From NCBI RefSeq assembly GCF_021245725.1, contig NZ_JAJGSX010000019.1:122746-186745 (forward strand): a stretch of 64,000 nucleotides of DNA. The letters run 5' to 3'. Under the pieces are notes generated by a model. It ran no database searches and was not told the DNA's origin. It saw nothing but the letters and a program-made list of their open reading frames with translations. Numbering within the stretch: the stretch's first letter is position 1; the number at the start of each line of letters is the position of its first letter. Shown here one piece after another: positions 62,398-64,000 of the stretch. The position numbers were made by a program, and so were the translations under genes. This stretch comes from Pseudonocardia sp. TRM90224. GTDB taxonomy: Bacteria; Actinomycetota; Actinomycetes; Mycobacteriales; Pseudonocardiaceae.

Positions 62398-63354
62398 ATG
62401 GGAAGACGAGCGGCCGCGCTGGTGGCACTGCTGCTGGCGGTGGCTCTCGTCGGTTGCGCGAGCGAGCCGGCGCCCGACGCGGCGCCGCCGACGCGCGACC
62501 CGCAGGCCGTGACGTCCGCGCTGATCGGGCTCGACCCGTGTGCGCCGATCAGGATGCAGCAGCTCGCCGCCGGTGAGACCGTGCGCCAGACCGGTCCGAA
62601 CCGGTGCTGGTTGAACACTCAGGGCAAAGGCGTGTCGGTGCAGGTCGTGCTCGGGCAGTGGCGGCACATCGAGTCGCTGGGCACGGAGACGCAGCTCGTC
62701 ATCGGCGGCGCGAAGGCCTACCAGGCGGTCTCGGCGAACCGGCTGTCGTGCCGGGTGAGCATCCCGGTGAGCCCGAAGCTCGCGGTGGCCGTGCAGACGT
62801 CGGTCGATGCGCCCTCGTCCGACGACCTGTGCGGGCGCACGCTCCCGATCGCGACGTCGGCGGTCGCCGTGCTGAACGGCGAGCAGGCGCCGCCGGAGCC
62901 ACCGGCGCTGACGTGGAACAGCTGCGACCTGCTCGGCCGCGCGGTCGGTGCTGCCGCCGACGGCCTGCCGCGCCGCTACGACCCGGCGAACTTCGGGCTC
63001 GACAAGTGCGCGGCCGTGCGGGAGATGCCGGAGGGCTACCAGCAGGTCTTCGGCCTGTCGGTGACGTTCAAGGACCCCGCCGACCTCCTCGGCACGCAGG
63101 ACACCCTGGTCGCCGGCCTGCGGGCGAAGCAGCAGGACTTCGGCACCGACTGCAACGTCGAGTGGACCGCGGGCACATCGGGCATCGCCGAACCGGACCT
63201 CGCGGGCGCCGTCCTCCTGCTCAACGCACCCAACTGCGCGGACGCCGTGCGCTACGCCGATGCGGCGACGGCCGCATTCGCGATGGCGCCACCGCCCGGC
63301 GTCACGCCGCTGCGGCCGCTCACCTACCGCCCCGACGAGCGCGACAACCCGTAG
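62398..63354 (+). CDS. DUF3558-like secreted lipoprotein
   Basis: A 318-residue lipoprotein with signal peptide ending ALVGC (Cys20). The body has two repeated-looking halves with conserved cysteine pairs (LDPCAP/NRCWL and NSCDLLG/LDKCAAV), a pattern known from DUF3558-type lipoproteins of actinobacteria. No catalytic residue is visible. It is divergent from fbiA and converges on the last gene. The DUF assignment is tentative. Confidence 0.7.
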   Translation: MGRRAAALVALLLAVALVGCASEPAPDAAPPTRDPQAVTSALIGLDPCAPIRMQQLAAGETVRQTGPNRCWLNTQGKGVSVQVVLGQWRHIESLGTETQLVIGGAKAYQAVSANRLSCRVSIPVSPKLAVAVQTSVDAPSSDDLCGRTLPIATSAVAVLNGEQAPPEPPALTWNSCDLLGRAVGAAADGLPRRYDPANFGLDKCAAVREMPEGYQQVFGLSVTFKDPADLLGTQDTLVAGLRAKQQDFGTDCNVEWTAGTSGIAEPDLAGAVLLLNAPNCADAVRYADAATAAFAMAPPPGVTPLRPLTYRPDERDNP

Positions 63355-63375
63355 CCGGCGGCCGGATCGTGGTGC

Positions 63376-63473
63376 TGGCCGATTAGCGGGTGCTGAGGGC
63401 TGCCGCGGCAGCCCTCAGCACCCGCAACTCACGGGTGCGCGCCGTTCGACGAGCGCCTCGCGCGTCTCCAGCC
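63376..63473. repeat. Dispersed palindromic element, copy C
   Basis: A perfect 40 bp palindrome (63386-63425, 20 bp arms with no loop) is followed by a 48-base tail (63426-63473) and preceded by about 10 conserved bases. It is the best preserved of the three copies. It lies between the convergent lipoprotein and acidic-tail genes. Confidence 0.9.
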
Positions 63474-63479
63474 GACCGT

Positions 63480-63833
63480 TCAGATGATCGCGTCGAGGAT
63501 CTCCTCGAACTCACCATCGTCGTCGTCCCTGTCCTTCTCCCGCGACTTCCGGCCCTCGCGGTCGACGCGGTCCATCGGTAGTTCCTTGCGCCCGAGCACG
63601 AGCACGCACTTCGTCACGCCGCCGAAGAAGCCGAACGCCACCTTCACGGTGACCTCTCCTGCCGGGGTGCTGCCGGAGAGCCGGGTGTTGAGCATCGTCG
63701 AGCTCTCGGCGACGAGCCGGCCGTCGACCTTGAGCCGCACGGTCGCCGAGACGATCGCCGACTCGTCGGTCTCCACCTCGACCGTGCTGCCGGCGTGGTC
63801 GATCCGGAAGTAGCTGAAGTCGCTGTCGGCCAT
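63480..63833 (-). CDS. Hypothetical protein with acidic C-terminal tail
   Basis: A 117-residue protein I do not recognise. The first 85 residues alternate hydrophobic and polar residues, as in a beta-sandwich (STVEVETDESAIVSATVRLK, GEVTVKVAFGFFGG). The last 30 residues are strongly charged (REKDRDDDDGEFEEILDAII). No signal peptide, membrane helix or catalytic motif. ATG at 63833. Its stop is seven bases past copy C of the palindromic element. Confidence 0.6.
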   Translation of the reverse strand: MADSDFSYFRIDHAGSTVEVETDESAIVSATVRLKVDGRLVAESSTMLNTRLSGSTPAGEVTVKVAFGFFGGVTKCVLVLGRKELPMDRVDREGRKSREKDRDDDDGEFEEILDAII

Positions 63834-64000
63834 GCCCGAGAGCCTGCCCGCGTGGCGGCGGCGGGTCGTCGGCCGGAACTCCCATCTTGGAGCGGCGGGC
63901 CATACATCCTTCGAAGGACAGGGCCTAGGCCGTGTTTAGAAAGTCCTGATCGCGCTCTTCGCGCCCAGATCGCCGCTGGCGGCGTTGCCGCCACGACCGG

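Overview
This 64 kb window is chromosomal DNA of a very GC-rich actinobacterium, most likely a member of the Pseudonocardiaceae such as Pseudonocardia (inferred from gene content and order, not from a database search). It carries actinobacterial marker genes: two WhiB Fe-S regulators, the SigR/SigH sigma factor with its zinc anti-sigma factor, MtrA-MtrB-LpqB, a PdtaS-type kinase, FbiA/FbiB for coenzyme F420, a 24-residue bL37-type ribosomal protein, and many GTG starts. The backbone gene order follows, from memory, the Mycobacterium tuberculosis Rv3219-Rv3262 region: whiB1, pdtaS, anti-sigma/sigH, SRAP, aroA, rsgA, tgs-type acyltransferase, secA1, hpf, comF, lpqB-mtrB-mtrA, tmk, sahH, manA, tobH, manB, DUF3499, metallopeptidase, whiB2, fbiA/fbiB.

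Layout. 0-5.1 kb: end of an MFS exporter, whiB1 behind a CRP-type palindrome, convergent pdtaS, bL37, and the rsrA-sigR operon reading from a match to the SigR promoter consensus, divergent from ybaK. 5.1-17 kb: hydrolase-SRAP pair, LysR regulator, aroA-rsgA, a lipoprotein, DUF1707 and DUF6912 proteins, a wax-ester-synthase-like acyltransferase, an RlmB-type methyltransferase, lldD2, an antitoxin-like protein, a MarR-HAD pair and a DUF6459 protein. 17-26.8 kb: secA, hpf, comF, then mtrA-mtrB-lpqB and tmk. Three DnaA-box-like sequences lie between lpqB and comF.

26.8-50.3 kb is a mostly accessory block interrupting the conserved order. It contains a Nudix gene, a truncated DUF222/13E12-type gene behind a LexA-type SOS box, and a tightly packed eight-gene minus-strand operon from 38.45 to 28.5 kb. 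That operon encodes a polyamine-type ABC importer, an acyl-CoA dehydrogenase, an NDP-forming acyl-CoA synthetase, a ThDP-dependent decarboxylase and an amino-acid dehydrogenase. A TetR gene lies upstream, with similar candidate operators before it and before the importer. A GntR-deoC pair, ahcY with an apparent S-adenosylhomocysteine riboswitch, a class F sortase-ECF sigma operon with a candidate cell-wall substrate, an orphan MutL-family protein, an acyl-CoA ligase and small enzymes follow.

50.3-64 kb returns to the conserved order: ArsR/SRPBCC pair, APC permease, cation diffusion facilitator, manA-tobH-Trm112-manB (GDP-mannose supply), DUF3499, metallopeptidase, whiB2, site-2-type protease, fbiA-fbiB-Nudix (F420), a lipoprotein and an unrecognised acidic-tailed protein. 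Three copies of a roughly 90 bp palindromic repeat occur in this part and just before it, each between convergent genes. No rRNA, tRNA, CRISPR array or complete insertion sequence was seen.
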